A DNA stretch of 64,000 bases. Origin: an uncultured Acidobacteriaceae bacterium (GTDB lineage Bacteria; Acidobacteriota; Terriglobia; Terriglobales; Acidobacteriaceae). Position 1 is the first letter of the stretch. Each line of letters opens with the position of its first letter. The position numbers and the translations under genes were made by a program. The DNA is taken from contig CALFMO010000040.1 of NCBI GenBank assembly GCA_937879855.1, positions 1 to 64,000 on the forward strand, given 5' to 3'. This document shows positions 42,368 through 51,071 of this stretch, in pieces. The notes under the pieces are model-generated. The model did no database searches and was not told the origin of the DNA. It saw nothing but the letters and a program-made list of their open reading frames with translations.

Positions 42368-42521
42368 GGGCAAAGTCTAATCTCCACAGGTTGTCAGGAG
42401 TTCGCCGCCCCTGTTCCACCAATGAAGGCCCAAGTTGCTTAACCGTGGGAAGTTACCATTAGTGCGCTTTCCGATTGCGTCGCGGAGGCTTTGGAATTAA
42501 TATCAATGGAGTTTTTCAAGG

Positions 42522-43205
42522 ATGATCATGTCTGCGACGACGAGACCGTTGTACTTGAAAATTCTGAGTTGCATGATGGTTGTTGTATTTCCGGTTGCCT
42601 TATTTGGCGCGGATCAGCCGGGAGCCATGCTTTACAGTCATGGAACCGCGCTCGTCAATGGCAATAGCATCGCGAAATCGTCAGCCCTGTTTTCTGGCGA
42701 CCTGGTGCAGACCAACTCGGACTCCGTCGCGAACATCAACGCCACCGGTTCCAGCGTCATGGTTCTGAACGAGTCTCTGGTTCAATACGAGGGGACCGCC
42801 CTGAGGTTGGAGCACGGAGGGGTAACGGTTTCGACCTCGAGATTACTGACGACGCGTGCGGGCGAGGTCGTGGTCACGCCAGTATCGAATGTCTGGACCG
42901 AATTCGAAGTCCGGGACGTGGATGGCCGGGTTCAGATTGCGGCGCGAAAAGGGAATCTGACTATCAGCGATGCCACGGGGACGACCACCTTGGCGGAAGG
43001 TCAGCAGACCACGCGGGACGATGCGCAGTCGCAGAACAACCGAAAAAGAAGAAGAGATGTAGCGCCTGGAGCAGCCACCTCGGCGGCGGGAGCGGTATTC
43101 GACTCTCCCATCACCATCGGGGTCGCAGGCGGCATCGTCATAGGCGGTACCATCTGGGCTTTGGCGCACAGCGACGATCCTCTCAGTCCAGCAGTGCCTA
43201 AGTAA
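42522..43205 (+). CDS. Exported FecR-like protein
   Basis: CAAGG lies close upstream of ATGATCATG; the first ATG gives 227 residues. A signal peptide (MMVVVFPVALFGA) precedes a beta-rich FecR-type domain: GAMLYSHGTALVNGNSIAKS, SALFSGDLVQTNSDSVANI, MVLNESLVQYEGTALRLEHG, TTRAGEVVVTPVSNVWTEF and VQIAARKGNLTISDATGTTT. In classic FecR, such a domain receives a signal from a receptor, but here no membrane anchor to a sigma factor is evident. The C-terminal segment has a Gly/Ile-rich stretch (ITIGVAGGIVIGGTIWALA) that may be a second membrane helix. The gene is isolated. Confidence 0.78.
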   Translation: MIMSATTRPLYLKILSCMMVVVFPVALFGADQPGAMLYSHGTALVNGNSIAKSSALFSGDLVQTNSDSVANINATGSSVMVLNESLVQYEGTALRLEHGGVTVSTSRLLTTRAGEVVVTPVSNVWTEFEVRDVDGRVQIAARKGNLTISDATGTTTLAEGQQTTRDDAQSQNNRKRRRDVAPGAATSAAGAVFDSPITIGVAGGIVIGGTIWALAHSDDPLSPAVPK

Positions 43206-43363
43206 GCTTCCAACCCCCCGCGGAGCTCGACCTTCTTGCAGCATCGCGCCCGCTACTCTTCCTACGATCACCTCCAATCTGATCCACGCATGCTCCTCAC
43301 TCTTCACAATCCACAAATACCCCGAGCTTTGCTGGACGCATCTGCCGGTGCTAGACTGCGCCA

Positions 43364-43783
43364 ATGGCCACTAAAAAGAAATCGAAAAAGAAGTTGAAGA
43401 AGCCAAAGAAGAGTGCGAACAAAAAATCAACGCCGAGGAAGCGCGCCAAAACGGGAACGCAGAACGCATCTCTGAAGAGCGCGACGAAAAAGAAGACAGG
43501 CAAGAAAAAGGTTCGAAAGGGAAGGGCGCGATCAGGCGCCGCGGAGTTCCCAGGGAGAAGCCCAGGACGGAGTTCGGGCGAACAGTCGGGAGATCTACAA
43601 GGCCTGTCCCGTTCGGAGACCGCCGATTCCGAGAGCGTCGACGAGTTGCTGGCGGAAGGGAATGCGTTCGAAGCCGACGCGGTGAGTTTCGTAGAGGAGG
43701 CCGAGAGCGGTGAACCACGGGAAGTTCGCACTCACGAAGTGCCGGAAGATGACGTGCCCGAAGAATATTTGGACAAAGAATGA
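43364..43783 (+). CDS. Lysine-rich, acidic-tailed small protein
   Basis: This 139-residue protein is strongly bipolar. Residues 1-60 are mainly Lys, Arg, Ser and Thr (MATKKKSKKKLKKPKKSANK), and the C-terminal ~45 residues are acidic (EDDVPEEYLDKE). The N-terminal half resembles histone H1-like or nucleoid-associated tails of bacteria, and could bind DNA or RNA. No recognised globular domain is present. The ATG lacks a strong ribosome site, and the frame is sustained mainly by the AAG/AAA-rich sequence, so translation should be confirmed. The gene stands between a FecR-like gene and the convergent VWA gene. Confidence 0.65.
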   Translation: MATKKKSKKKLKKPKKSANKKSTPRKRAKTGTQNASLKSATKKKTGKKKVRKGRARSGAAEFPGRSPGRSSGEQSGDLQGLSRSETADSESVDELLAEGNAFEADAVSFVEEAESGEPREVRTHEVPEDDVPEEYLDKE

Positions 43784-43893
43784 GCGCGGGCTAATTGGTC
43801 TCCGTCGTTTGGACAACTCCCGGACGAAGTCGCGTCGCGCCGGGCCAGAAAGCACGGGCCGCGCATGATCGAGTCATCTTCGAACACTCAGGA

Positions 43894-45006
43894 CTATCTT
43901 TGCCCACCCGGCTCGTGACCCGGGGTGATTCCCTCCGCATCATGACTCTGGGGAACGATTCCAGATAAAGTGTTGGCTTTATCAGCGCCAGAAAATCTGG
44001 ACGGTTGCGGACGATACCCATTGCGGGTGCGGACTTTGTATTTCTTGAGGTTGTCGCCTACCAGCTTCACAGTGATCGCGCGCCAGCCCCCGTTTGGGTT
44101 GGGCTTCGGATAGTAGCTCAACGAATACAAGTGTGCGAGATCATCGCGGATGGAGGCAAAGGCCCGGTGTTCGTCTCTCCAGTTCTTGGCGAAGTAGGCC
44201 TTCCCGCCGGTCGCGGCCGTCATGCGATCAAACACCGCAGTGGAGACCGGCTCTAATTTCGCCGTTTGCGTGCTGATCATGTAAATCGACACTCCGGCAG
44301 ACTGGGCAAATTCGGCGACGTCCTCCGGAGGCACCACGCTGGAGTTGTCGGGGCCGTTGGAGAACACGACTACGATCTTCCTTCCGGTATTTATAGCGGC
44401 ATCTTTCAGCGTCATCAGAAGCGCATTGTAGAGCGCGGCCTGATCACCGGCGACCGTCGAACGCACGGCACGCAGAACTTGGGAGCGGTCAGCGGTGAGA
44501 GCGGCTACGCGAGAAAGATCGCGGCTATACGAATAGAACGCGATTTTGTCGGCCTTGCCGAGCGAGCGAATAAACTCAGTAATCGCATCTTGCGCGAAAA
44601 CAAAACCGCGGTACATGTAATCGCTGGTATCGAACAGGACAAAAACATTCGCTCCGTTCACCAGCGCAGCGAAGTTGTCTGCGGTTATGCCATCGGCGGA
44701 GCGCGCGGCGAAGCTACCCGGCGGACCAGACGGCCCCGGATTATCCGCGAAGTCGCTGAGGTTGCGGGCCGGTTCGTCGCCTTCGGCAAACGTGGCCGCC
44801 TTCTCCACAATCCCATCCTCGAGGATGACAAAATCCTTGGGGCGGAGTCCGGTGATGTAGTTGCCTTTTCGGTCCGTCACAGCCACATTGAGCTGAACCA
44901 TGTTGACTACGACGTGAATGTTCGGGCTCTCCTGCGCTTCGACGGCGGTTTGTCTGGGCATGAAAACCAAAGACAGCAGAATTAGGGGAAACAATTTCTT
45001 TGCCAT
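43894..45006 (-). CDS. Exported VWFA-related (acidobacterial-type) protein
   Basis: The ATG at 45006 starts a signal peptide (MAKKLFPLILLSLVFMPRQ), giving 370 residues; the frame opens at 45090. After a ~50-residue beta segment (HVVVNMVQLNVAVTDRKGNY, RPKDFVILEDGIVEKAATF) the von Willebrand A domain has a MIDAS-like VFVLFDTSDYMYRG, in which the second Ser of DxSxS is replaced by Asp. KIVVVFSNGPDNSSVV and YMISTQTAKLE continue the fold. This architecture defines a family found largely in Acidobacteria. It lies 80 bases after the large 1042-residue gene on the same strand, so the two are probably co-transcribed. Confidence 0.9.
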   Translation of the reverse strand: MAKKLFPLILLSLVFMPRQTAVEAQESPNIHVVVNMVQLNVAVTDRKGNYITGLRPKDFVILEDGIVEKAATFAEGDEPARNLSDFADNPGPSGPPGSFAARSADGITADNFAALVNGANVFVLFDTSDYMYRGFVFAQDAITEFIRSLGKADKIAFYSYSRDLSRVAALTADRSQVLRAVRSTVAGDQAALYNALLMTLKDAAINTGRKIVVVFSNGPDNSSVVPPEDVAEFAQSAGVSIYMISTQTAKLEPVSTAVFDRMTAATGGKAYFAKNWRDEHRAFASIRDDLAHLYSLSYYPKPNPNGGWRAITVKLVGDNLKKYKVRTRNGYRPQPSRFSGADKANTLSGIVPQSHDAEGITPGHEPGGQR

Positions 45007-45086
45007 AAGGTCTGGGTTCCCACTTCTGCGGCCTTCATCTGCGTGAGGCCGCGTGTTGTTGGTCAACAGCTCGATGAAACGACTAG

Positions 45087-48000
45087 TCAAGGACGAACTT
45101 CGCTGATCCTTGAAGGTGAATTGAACTTGCCTTCACGAAATTCCTGCCCGGTTTCGTGCATTGCCCGAAGCAGAGCGGGCCAGTCTTCAAAATCGGTGGC
45201 GAAGATTTTCTCGATCATCGTGCGGGTAAGCTGCGGCACGAGATGGGTCAGCATTACGGGAGCATATCCGCCTTCATCGGCCAGGCGAGCCCAGTACAGA
45301 TTGGGCGAATCCCACGATTCCGCTAAGAAACGACTGGAAGATCCAGAGAATGGCGGCATGGGCGCAACGTTCAGCAACTCGAGACCGTAATTCTGAGCGA
45401 GGCTGGGATGCGGCGTGCCAAAGTCGTGCGATAAGCGCTTCCAGTTGACCTGATCGGGGTGCTCCTTACACAGGGACTGTAGTTCCTGACCGGCGGTTCC
45501 CCACGCCATCGGCTCTTCTGGATACTTTTGCTGGAACTCCGCCGCCAGATAGAAAGTGTCTGCCGGCATCATTTGAGAAAGTACTGCGGCTGTGCGGCCG
45601 GAACTCATAAGTTGATCGAGTCTGCGCAAGCGCTGAGGAAGCATCCGGTCGGACAAAATGGCGAGCACCTTGCTTCGCAGCGCTTCGTCTTTCGCCGAAG
45701 CGGTGAGCAGTTCTTCTCCCGTCCGCTGATAGAGAGCGATGGCGTGAAGCTCCAGCGGGCTGACATTCCACCAGCGAGGCAGGATTGACGAGGCGAGGAG
45801 ACCCGGCGTCAATTCTCTCCAGATCAGTGCCTGCACGCTGTCGGGCGAAATGAAATCCTGCTCGATCTCGGCCAAAGCATAAGGGAGATCGGCAAGGGAG
45901 CCGACGAAATGCGCGCCTCCGCCTGCCGGAGAGCCCTGGCCCATGAGTTCCGGCGCCTGCCAGAGTGTCTTCATGCCTTCTAGCGCTTCTCCCGCAAAGT
46001 CGTGGGAGCGGACGAAGAGCGGATTATTGTGCAGGGCCTGTGCCCCCGGTGGCTCGTAGTAGGCGTAGTTCAAACCCACGAGAGTGTCTCGCAGGAAGGA
46101 AGCGAGTTGACCGCGCGCATCCTCAATCTGCGCCCGCGAAGCTGAGGTTGACCTGAGCACTCGAGGCAAGTCTGCATGCATCTGGACGTCGGTGTGGTGG
46201 TTGTTATAGATTCCGGCGGCCCATTCAGTTCTCTCCCCGCTGGTGAAAATCGGCCGCGGCATTTCAAATTCCCGCGTTTGGCCAGCCAGGACGACGACGT
46301 AGTCGGGTGCCTGTTTACCTCGAGCTTTTTCTGCCAGCGCATCGCCGACCGTCAGAATGGTGTCGAGCGAAACCAGGCGCTGATCGTCGAGGATCGAGCG
46401 GATCCTGGCCGCAACTTCGCGGTGCATCTGCCTTCCATCGGTGCTGTTCTGGCGAGGTCCGGCGAGCAGTTCGATGATCTCGTCCTGTGAACCTCTGGCT
46501 TTGCCGATCGAAAATCGGAAGAGTCCTCCAAGGGAGGATTGACCTGCGTCGTACACCTGTGCGGCCGATCGGGCCGTGGCAAAAGGCTTGATCACTTCTT
46601 GCCAGGATTCATTCAGGTTCGCGTTCGGAATCTGTCCCTGCCGGGCCAGAATCTGCCAGATTCCGACATTCGCCTGGAAGATGCCGAATGCGTTACCGCG
46701 CGCCGTCACGGACAAGCTGTTCAGCCCTTGAGCTACGTCAAGAAACAGCGAAATGGATTCATCGGTTAACTCTGGGAACTCCGAAAAAATCCTGTACTGG
46801 TCGCTATAGTCCTCGAACCGGTGAGCCAGCAGGCGGACGGTGGCCGGCTTCAAACGATTTTCCGGAGATCGTCTGCTGTCGAGTTCGCTGATCGCCATGT
46901 AGGTGTGCAACGGGCCGCTTTCCGTGGGCGCCCGGGAGACAGCAAACATGATTTGCACCAGCTGATCAGGGCCTGTCAGATGGGTCGACTGTTTTCCCCA
47001 CCTGTGCACGAGCTTGGAATTGTGCCCTTCGAGAATTTCCTTCCAGATTTCAAGATTGCCAGGAACGATGGGCTTACCGCTGTCGTCGAGTTGAAGGCGT
47101 GTCACCAGAAGCAAGAGTGCGGGCGCCGGTCTGTAAAAACCCCGGGTGGCAGGCGCGGACGGATCAGGAGCACGCAGTGCCGAATAAAAAGAGCGCAACC
47201 GATGCGGCTCCGTAAAATACGCCTGCTGCGCTGCGCTTACTCGTGAGAGCGCGTCAAAGTAGGCAATCAGCCAACCCTTATCCCTGGCCACCAATTTCGG
47301 CACAAAAGTGGTTGGGGACGCCGGGCTGGCTCCGACCAGATCCTTCCATGCAGCTTCCGCCGCCGGCCCTCCCGGCACGTTGACATGACCTTCGCTGATG
47401 CAGAGGCCGCTGCCGTAGAAATCAAGAACCGCGCCGTAGGGCAGAAGCTTCGCGAGTCCAATCGATTGCTGTAACGACTTGCCGGTCTCGGGGTCGAGCC
47501 GCGAGAAAGCCCAGTACAGGCGGGCGACCGAGGGATCAGCCAAAATTGTATCCAGCAAGTCCCGACTGTTTTCTTTGAAATTCTTCGGACTCGCCATGGT
47601 CCAGTCGCTTTCGGCGAAGAGCACCGGTACCGGGGATGAAGAATAGGGGTATTCGAAGGGCTTACCGCCTTGCAAGGTCTGTTCGAGGTCGGGGAGAGGG
47701 AATCCGGAATCGACGGCCAGGAAGGCCCGCTCGGGATCATCCGTTTGCAGGGAGGTTGCGGGATCGCCGCAGTTTGCCCGAGTGCGGTACCCCAAGATTC
47801 GCAGAAGCGGCCTCGCCTCGTCGCAATTCGAAACACGAAGCACCATCCCGCTATTCGCGGCCAACTCCGATAACTCCCTGGCCTGAACCACGTATCGCTT
47901 CAACAGAATAAGGAATTCAGTTGGGTGCGTGGAGCCCTCGTAACCCTGGGTGAAGACATTTCGGCTCAGTAAAGGCAGCACTTCGTCAGGAGTAATTTTT

Positions 48001-48215
48001 TGACTCATGCCGGCCATGCGGAGGAAGGATCGCAGCGGTCCCGGAATCGCAAACTGCGAGGAGGCCGGGAGAGAGCCGTCTTCGGCGGAAGAGGCGACGG
48101 CCGGATCTGAGGTCTTCAAAGGAGTGGACGGGGGTAGCTCTCGATCACCCGCGAACAAATCGCAGTTTAAGAGCGTAAACGCGAGTAGCACGGACACACA
48201 GAGAGCAGATTTCAC
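45087..48215 (-). CDS. Very large exported protein, uncharacterised
   Basis: AGAGGA sits 8 nt before the GTG at 48215, giving a 1042-residue product with a signal peptide (MKSALCVSVLLAFTLLNCDL). The frame is open to 48254. I do not recognise a domain. The body is helical, with many LL/AL stretches such as LDTILADPSVARLYWAFSRL, ELTDESISLFLDVAQGLNSL and MLPQRLRRLDQLMSSGR. These suggest alpha-solenoid or TPR-like repeats. Cys residues are few, and no catalytic motif is seen. It precedes the VWA gene (80-base gap) on the same strand. Function unknown; a scaffold or secretion-related role is only a guess. Confidence 0.78.
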   Translation of the reverse strand: MKSALCVSVLLAFTLLNCDLFAGDRELPPSTPLKTSDPAVASSAEDGSLPASSQFAIPGPLRSFLRMAGMSQKITPDEVLPLLSRNVFTQGYEGSTHPTEFLILLKRYVVQARELSELAANSGMVLRVSNCDEARPLLRILGYRTRANCGDPATSLQTDDPERAFLAVDSGFPLPDLEQTLQGGKPFEYPYSSSPVPVLFAESDWTMASPKNFKENSRDLLDTILADPSVARLYWAFSRLDPETGKSLQQSIGLAKLLPYGAVLDFYGSGLCISEGHVNVPGGPAAEAAWKDLVGASPASPTTFVPKLVARDKGWLIAYFDALSRVSAAQQAYFTEPHRLRSFYSALRAPDPSAPATRGFYRPAPALLLLVTRLQLDDSGKPIVPGNLEIWKEILEGHNSKLVHRWGKQSTHLTGPDQLVQIMFAVSRAPTESGPLHTYMAISELDSRRSPENRLKPATVRLLAHRFEDYSDQYRIFSEFPELTDESISLFLDVAQGLNSLSVTARGNAFGIFQANVGIWQILARQGQIPNANLNESWQEVIKPFATARSAAQVYDAGQSSLGGLFRFSIGKARGSQDEIIELLAGPRQNSTDGRQMHREVAARIRSILDDQRLVSLDTILTVGDALAEKARGKQAPDYVVVLAGQTREFEMPRPIFTSGERTEWAAGIYNNHHTDVQMHADLPRVLRSTSASRAQIEDARGQLASFLRDTLVGLNYAYYEPPGAQALHNNPLFVRSHDFAGEALEGMKTLWQAPELMGQGSPAGGGAHFVGSLADLPYALAEIEQDFISPDSVQALIWRELTPGLLASSILPRWWNVSPLELHAIALYQRTGEELLTASAKDEALRSKVLAILSDRMLPQRLRRLDQLMSSGRTAAVLSQMMPADTFYLAAEFQQKYPEEPMAWGTAGQELQSLCKEHPDQVNWKRLSHDFGTPHPSLAQNYGLELLNVAPMPPFSGSSSRFLAESWDSPNLYWARLADEGGYAPVMLTHLVPQLTRTMIEKIFATDFEDWPALLRAMHETGQEFREGKFNSPSRISEVRP

Positions 48216-48429
48216 GGCTGGATTCCTCTCGCAGGCGGCGTGACCCCACTTCACCTGAATCTATTGCGGAAGGCAGGGGTGTCTTCCATATGTGAACCCA
48301 ATCCCAGATCTAGGTTGGTGAGAACCGGGCCTTGCTCCAAATTCGATGTCGGCCAAAATACCTCATCTCGGGCAACTATCCAAGCTGTTTTTTTGACAGT
48401 TTTCCAAAGGGTCCCGATCTGGACCCCCT

Positions 48430-49776
48430 TTACGAACCGCCAAAGATGTTCGTGTTCAGGAATTGGTTGCGGAATTTGCCATTCTGATCGTACCTCTCGC
48501 TCAAACGGATGAAGTCGGGCAATTTCGCGTAAATAGATTTCAGTTTCGCCGGAGATGTTGTAAACAATTTTCCCCAATGTGGCCGGGCGTGGAATGGAGC
48601 TAGTTCTTTTTCGATGACGGGCAGTAATTTGCTGACCGCCGGCCAGTCCTGTTTCCAGGTAAAGTGAATGGTCACACAGGGTTGCTGGTAACAAGGACTC
48701 AACCATAGGTCGTCGGCCGCAATGGCTCGGATTTCCGTGATCATCAAATGCGGACTGACCTGGTCGTGCAGGCGTTCCACAGCGAGGATTGCTTCCACGG
48801 CGTGCTGGCGGGGGACGAAGTACTCCGACTGCAACTCTTTGCCCGCGCTCGGCGTAAAACCCATGCGGAAATGCGGCAGGCGTTCGTACCAGGGCCCGGG
48901 AACGCCCATCTGCTCGGTGCAATTCTCGGCGGAAAGGGCGGCAATGGGATGCAGGTTCCTGGTTGCCAGTTTGCCGCCGAAGAATTCTGGGGTCGCCTGA
49001 AACGCCTGCCCTTTCTCTTCCCGACTCTTGATCCAGACTTCGTTAATGCGCTGATTTTGCCAGTCGGTAAAGAGGCTGACGCTGTAGGCGCTGGCCTCGA
49101 TGGCGTCGAAATGGTCCTTTACCGCAGAAAGCGGTACGTTTTCGTAGACATATTGTCGCATCGTGTAAGTTGGCTGAATATCGAGCGTGACCTTGGTGAT
49201 TACGCCGATCGCACCCAACCCCACAACGGCGCCGCGAAAGGTTTCGCCGTCTTTCTGACGCGATAGCCTAACCACATCGCCCTTCGCCGTGACGATTTCA
49301 AGGGCTGAAACGGCAGTGGAAAGATTTCCATTTTTTTCACCGGAGCCGTGGGTTGCGGTGCTGCATGCCCCGGCAACAGAAATATGGGGCAGCGAAGCCA
49401 GGTTGTGTAAGGCGAAACCCTTGCCATCCAGGTATGGGCACAGTTGACCGTAGGTCATGCCTGCGTTGAGAGTCACAGTGCGCGCGTCCGGATCTAACGA
49501 AACCACCTCGTCCATGGGTTTCAACGACAGGAAATCGTCAGTACTATCGGCGATGTTGTTGAAGCAGTGGCGTGAGCCCAATACTTTTAATTTGCTCTGG
49601 TTTTTAACGTAATTTTGCACTTCCGCGAGCGAATGGGCGGAGTAAAGGCGATCGGTGCTGTAGGTGATATTGCCGGCCCAATTCTTCAGTTTTTCGCTTG
49701 CCCAGGTCAGCAGCGGCGAGAACACGGGACTGGCAAGCAACGCCGCGAAAAGTTTCATAAACGTTCTCTTGTTCAT
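48430..49776 (-). CDS. FAD-dependent alditol/sugar oxidase (AldO-like)
   Basis: The ATG at 49776 gives 448 residues (a TTG at 49788 is a worse start). A Tat-like or Sec signal (MNKRTFMKLFAALLASPVFS) opens the protein. The VAO-type FAD domain contains LKVLGSRHCFNNIADS with H70, the equivalent of the covalent-flavin histidine of AldO. LPHISVAGACSTATHGSGEKN, VTAKGDVVRLSRQ and VGLGAIGVITKVTLDI follow. The C-terminal part has PCVTIHFTWKQDWPAVSKLL and AKLPDFIRLSERYDQNGKF. Family members oxidise alditols or sugar lactones with oxygen. The substrate here is unknown. It is divergent from the aldo/keto reductase gene, 163 bases away. Confidence 0.9.
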   Translation of the reverse strand: MNKRTFMKLFAALLASPVFSPLLTWASEKLKNWAGNITYSTDRLYSAHSLAEVQNYVKNQSKLKVLGSRHCFNNIADSTDDFLSLKPMDEVVSLDPDARTVTLNAGMTYGQLCPYLDGKGFALHNLASLPHISVAGACSTATHGSGEKNGNLSTAVSALEIVTAKGDVVRLSRQKDGETFRGAVVGLGAIGVITKVTLDIQPTYTMRQYVYENVPLSAVKDHFDAIEASAYSVSLFTDWQNQRINEVWIKSREEKGQAFQATPEFFGGKLATRNLHPIAALSAENCTEQMGVPGPWYERLPHFRMGFTPSAGKELQSEYFVPRQHAVEAILAVERLHDQVSPHLMITEIRAIAADDLWLSPCYQQPCVTIHFTWKQDWPAVSKLLPVIEKELAPFHARPHWGKLFTTSPAKLKSIYAKLPDFIRLSERYDQNGKFRNQFLNTNIFGGS

Positions 49777-49939
49777 AGCGATCCCCAAAGGAAGTTCGAG
49801 CCGGACAAGAGCTTCACCGGCTTCGCGAACGCGGCAATTCTACACTTTTCTTTCGGAAGCCGAAGACCGGAGAACTGTACTGAAGGCATAATTGGACAGA
49901 TGATTCAGAGCATAGAATTTTGAATGAAGGAGAAGACAC

Positions 49940-50983
49940 GTGGACTACAGGCAGCTTGGAAATTCAGGATTAAAGGTGTCTGCACTCAGTTTTGGTACCG
50001 CTACCTTCGGCGGTGGGACCGAATTCTTTCGCGCATGGGGTCAGACGCAAGTGGAAGAAGCCAAGCGGATGATCGGCACCTGCACGGACGCAGGAGTCAA
50101 TCTATTCGACACCGCTGATGTTTATTCCAATGGTCTTTCGGAAGAAATTCTTGGCAAGGCCGTGGCGGGGAAGAGGCACAGTTTGCTGATCTCTACGAAA
50201 ACAACGTTTCGGCTCGGAGATGGTCCCAACGACGTGGGCTCGTCCCGCTATCACATCGTGCGCGCGTGCGAAGCCAGCCTCCGGCGTCTGAATACGGATT
50301 ACATCGACATTTATCACATGCATGGATTTGATGGGATGACTCCGGTAGAGGAAACTCTCGAAACGCTTGACACTCTAGTGCGCAGCGGGAAGGTGCGCTA
50401 CATCGCCTGCTCCAATTTTTCCGGTTGGCATCTCATGAAGTCGCTTGCAACTTCGGAAAAATACGGCTGGGCGCGTTATGTCGGGCACCAAGTCTACTAC
50501 TCGCTGCTGGGGCGGGAGTACGAGTGGGAACTCCTGCCGCTCGGAGTCGACCAGAAAGTCGGCGCGCTGGTGTGGAGTCCTTTGGGATGGGGGCGTCTTA
50601 CGGGCAAGATTCGAAGAGGGCATCCCAAGCCGGCGGTCAGCCGTCTCGAAGCCACAGCGGAAAACGGCCCTCCGGTGCCGATCGAGCACGTTTATAAAGT
50701 GGTAGATGCAATCGACGCGATTGCGAAGCACACGGGAAAGAGTGTTTCGGAAATCGCGTTGAACTGGGTCTTGCACCGGCCGACAGTCTCGAGCGTAATC
50801 CTCGGGGCGCGGACCGAAGAGCAATTACGCCAGAACCTGGGCGCTGCGAATTGGAAGTTGACGCCTGAGCAAATGGCGGCGCTCGATGCCGCGAGCGAAA
50901 CCACGCCGGTATATCCCTACTGGCACCAGCACCAATTCGCGGAGCGGATACCGCTTCCGGTCGGCGAAACGCTAGCAGCCTAG
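49940..50983 (+). CDS. Aldo/keto reductase
   Basis: This 347-residue NADPH-dependent oxidoreductase starts at GTG with AAGGAGA 6 nt upstream. The catalytic tetrad can be placed at D57 and Y62 (FDTADVYSNG), K87 (ISTKTTF) and H128 (IYHMHGFD). Other family landmarks are VRYIACSNFSGWHLMKSLA, GALVWSPLGWGRLTGKIRRG and TVSSVILGARTEEQL near the C-terminus. It belongs to the YajO/IolS-like AKR subgroup that reduces sugar aldehydes or ketones. Its divergent neighbour, an alditol-type oxidase, could work on related sugar substrates. A hairpin follows its stop. Confidence 0.94.
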   Translation: MDYRQLGNSGLKVSALSFGTATFGGGTEFFRAWGQTQVEEAKRMIGTCTDAGVNLFDTADVYSNGLSEEILGKAVAGKRHSLLISTKTTFRLGDGPNDVGSSRYHIVRACEASLRRLNTDYIDIYHMHGFDGMTPVEETLETLDTLVRSGKVRYIACSNFSGWHLMKSLATSEKYGWARYVGHQVYYSLLGREYEWELLPLGVDQKVGALVWSPLGWGRLTGKIRRGHPKPAVSRLEATAENGPPVPIEHVYKVVDAIDAIAKHTGKSVSEIALNWVLHRPTVSSVILGARTEEQLRQNLGAANWKLTPEQMAALDAASETTPVYPYWHQHQFAERIPLPVGETLAA

Positions 50984-51020
50984 GTAGTCCAATCGCACGC
51001 GAGGAAACTCGCACGGAATT

Positions 51021-51056
51021 AATCGGCGCCCGCCCTGTGAAGGCGAGCGCCGATTT
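51021..51056. terminator. Likely bidirectional terminator between AKR and RND genes
   Basis: AATCGGCGC (51021-51029) pairs perfectly with GCGCCGATT (51047-51055), with further inner pairing CCGCC/GGCG. It lies in the 88-base gap between the convergent aldo/keto reductase and RND permease genes. A short T-run follows on the plus strand (TTT) and the A-run before it serves the minus strand. Confidence 0.6.
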
Positions 51057-51071
51057 CTAGATGCAGACTGG

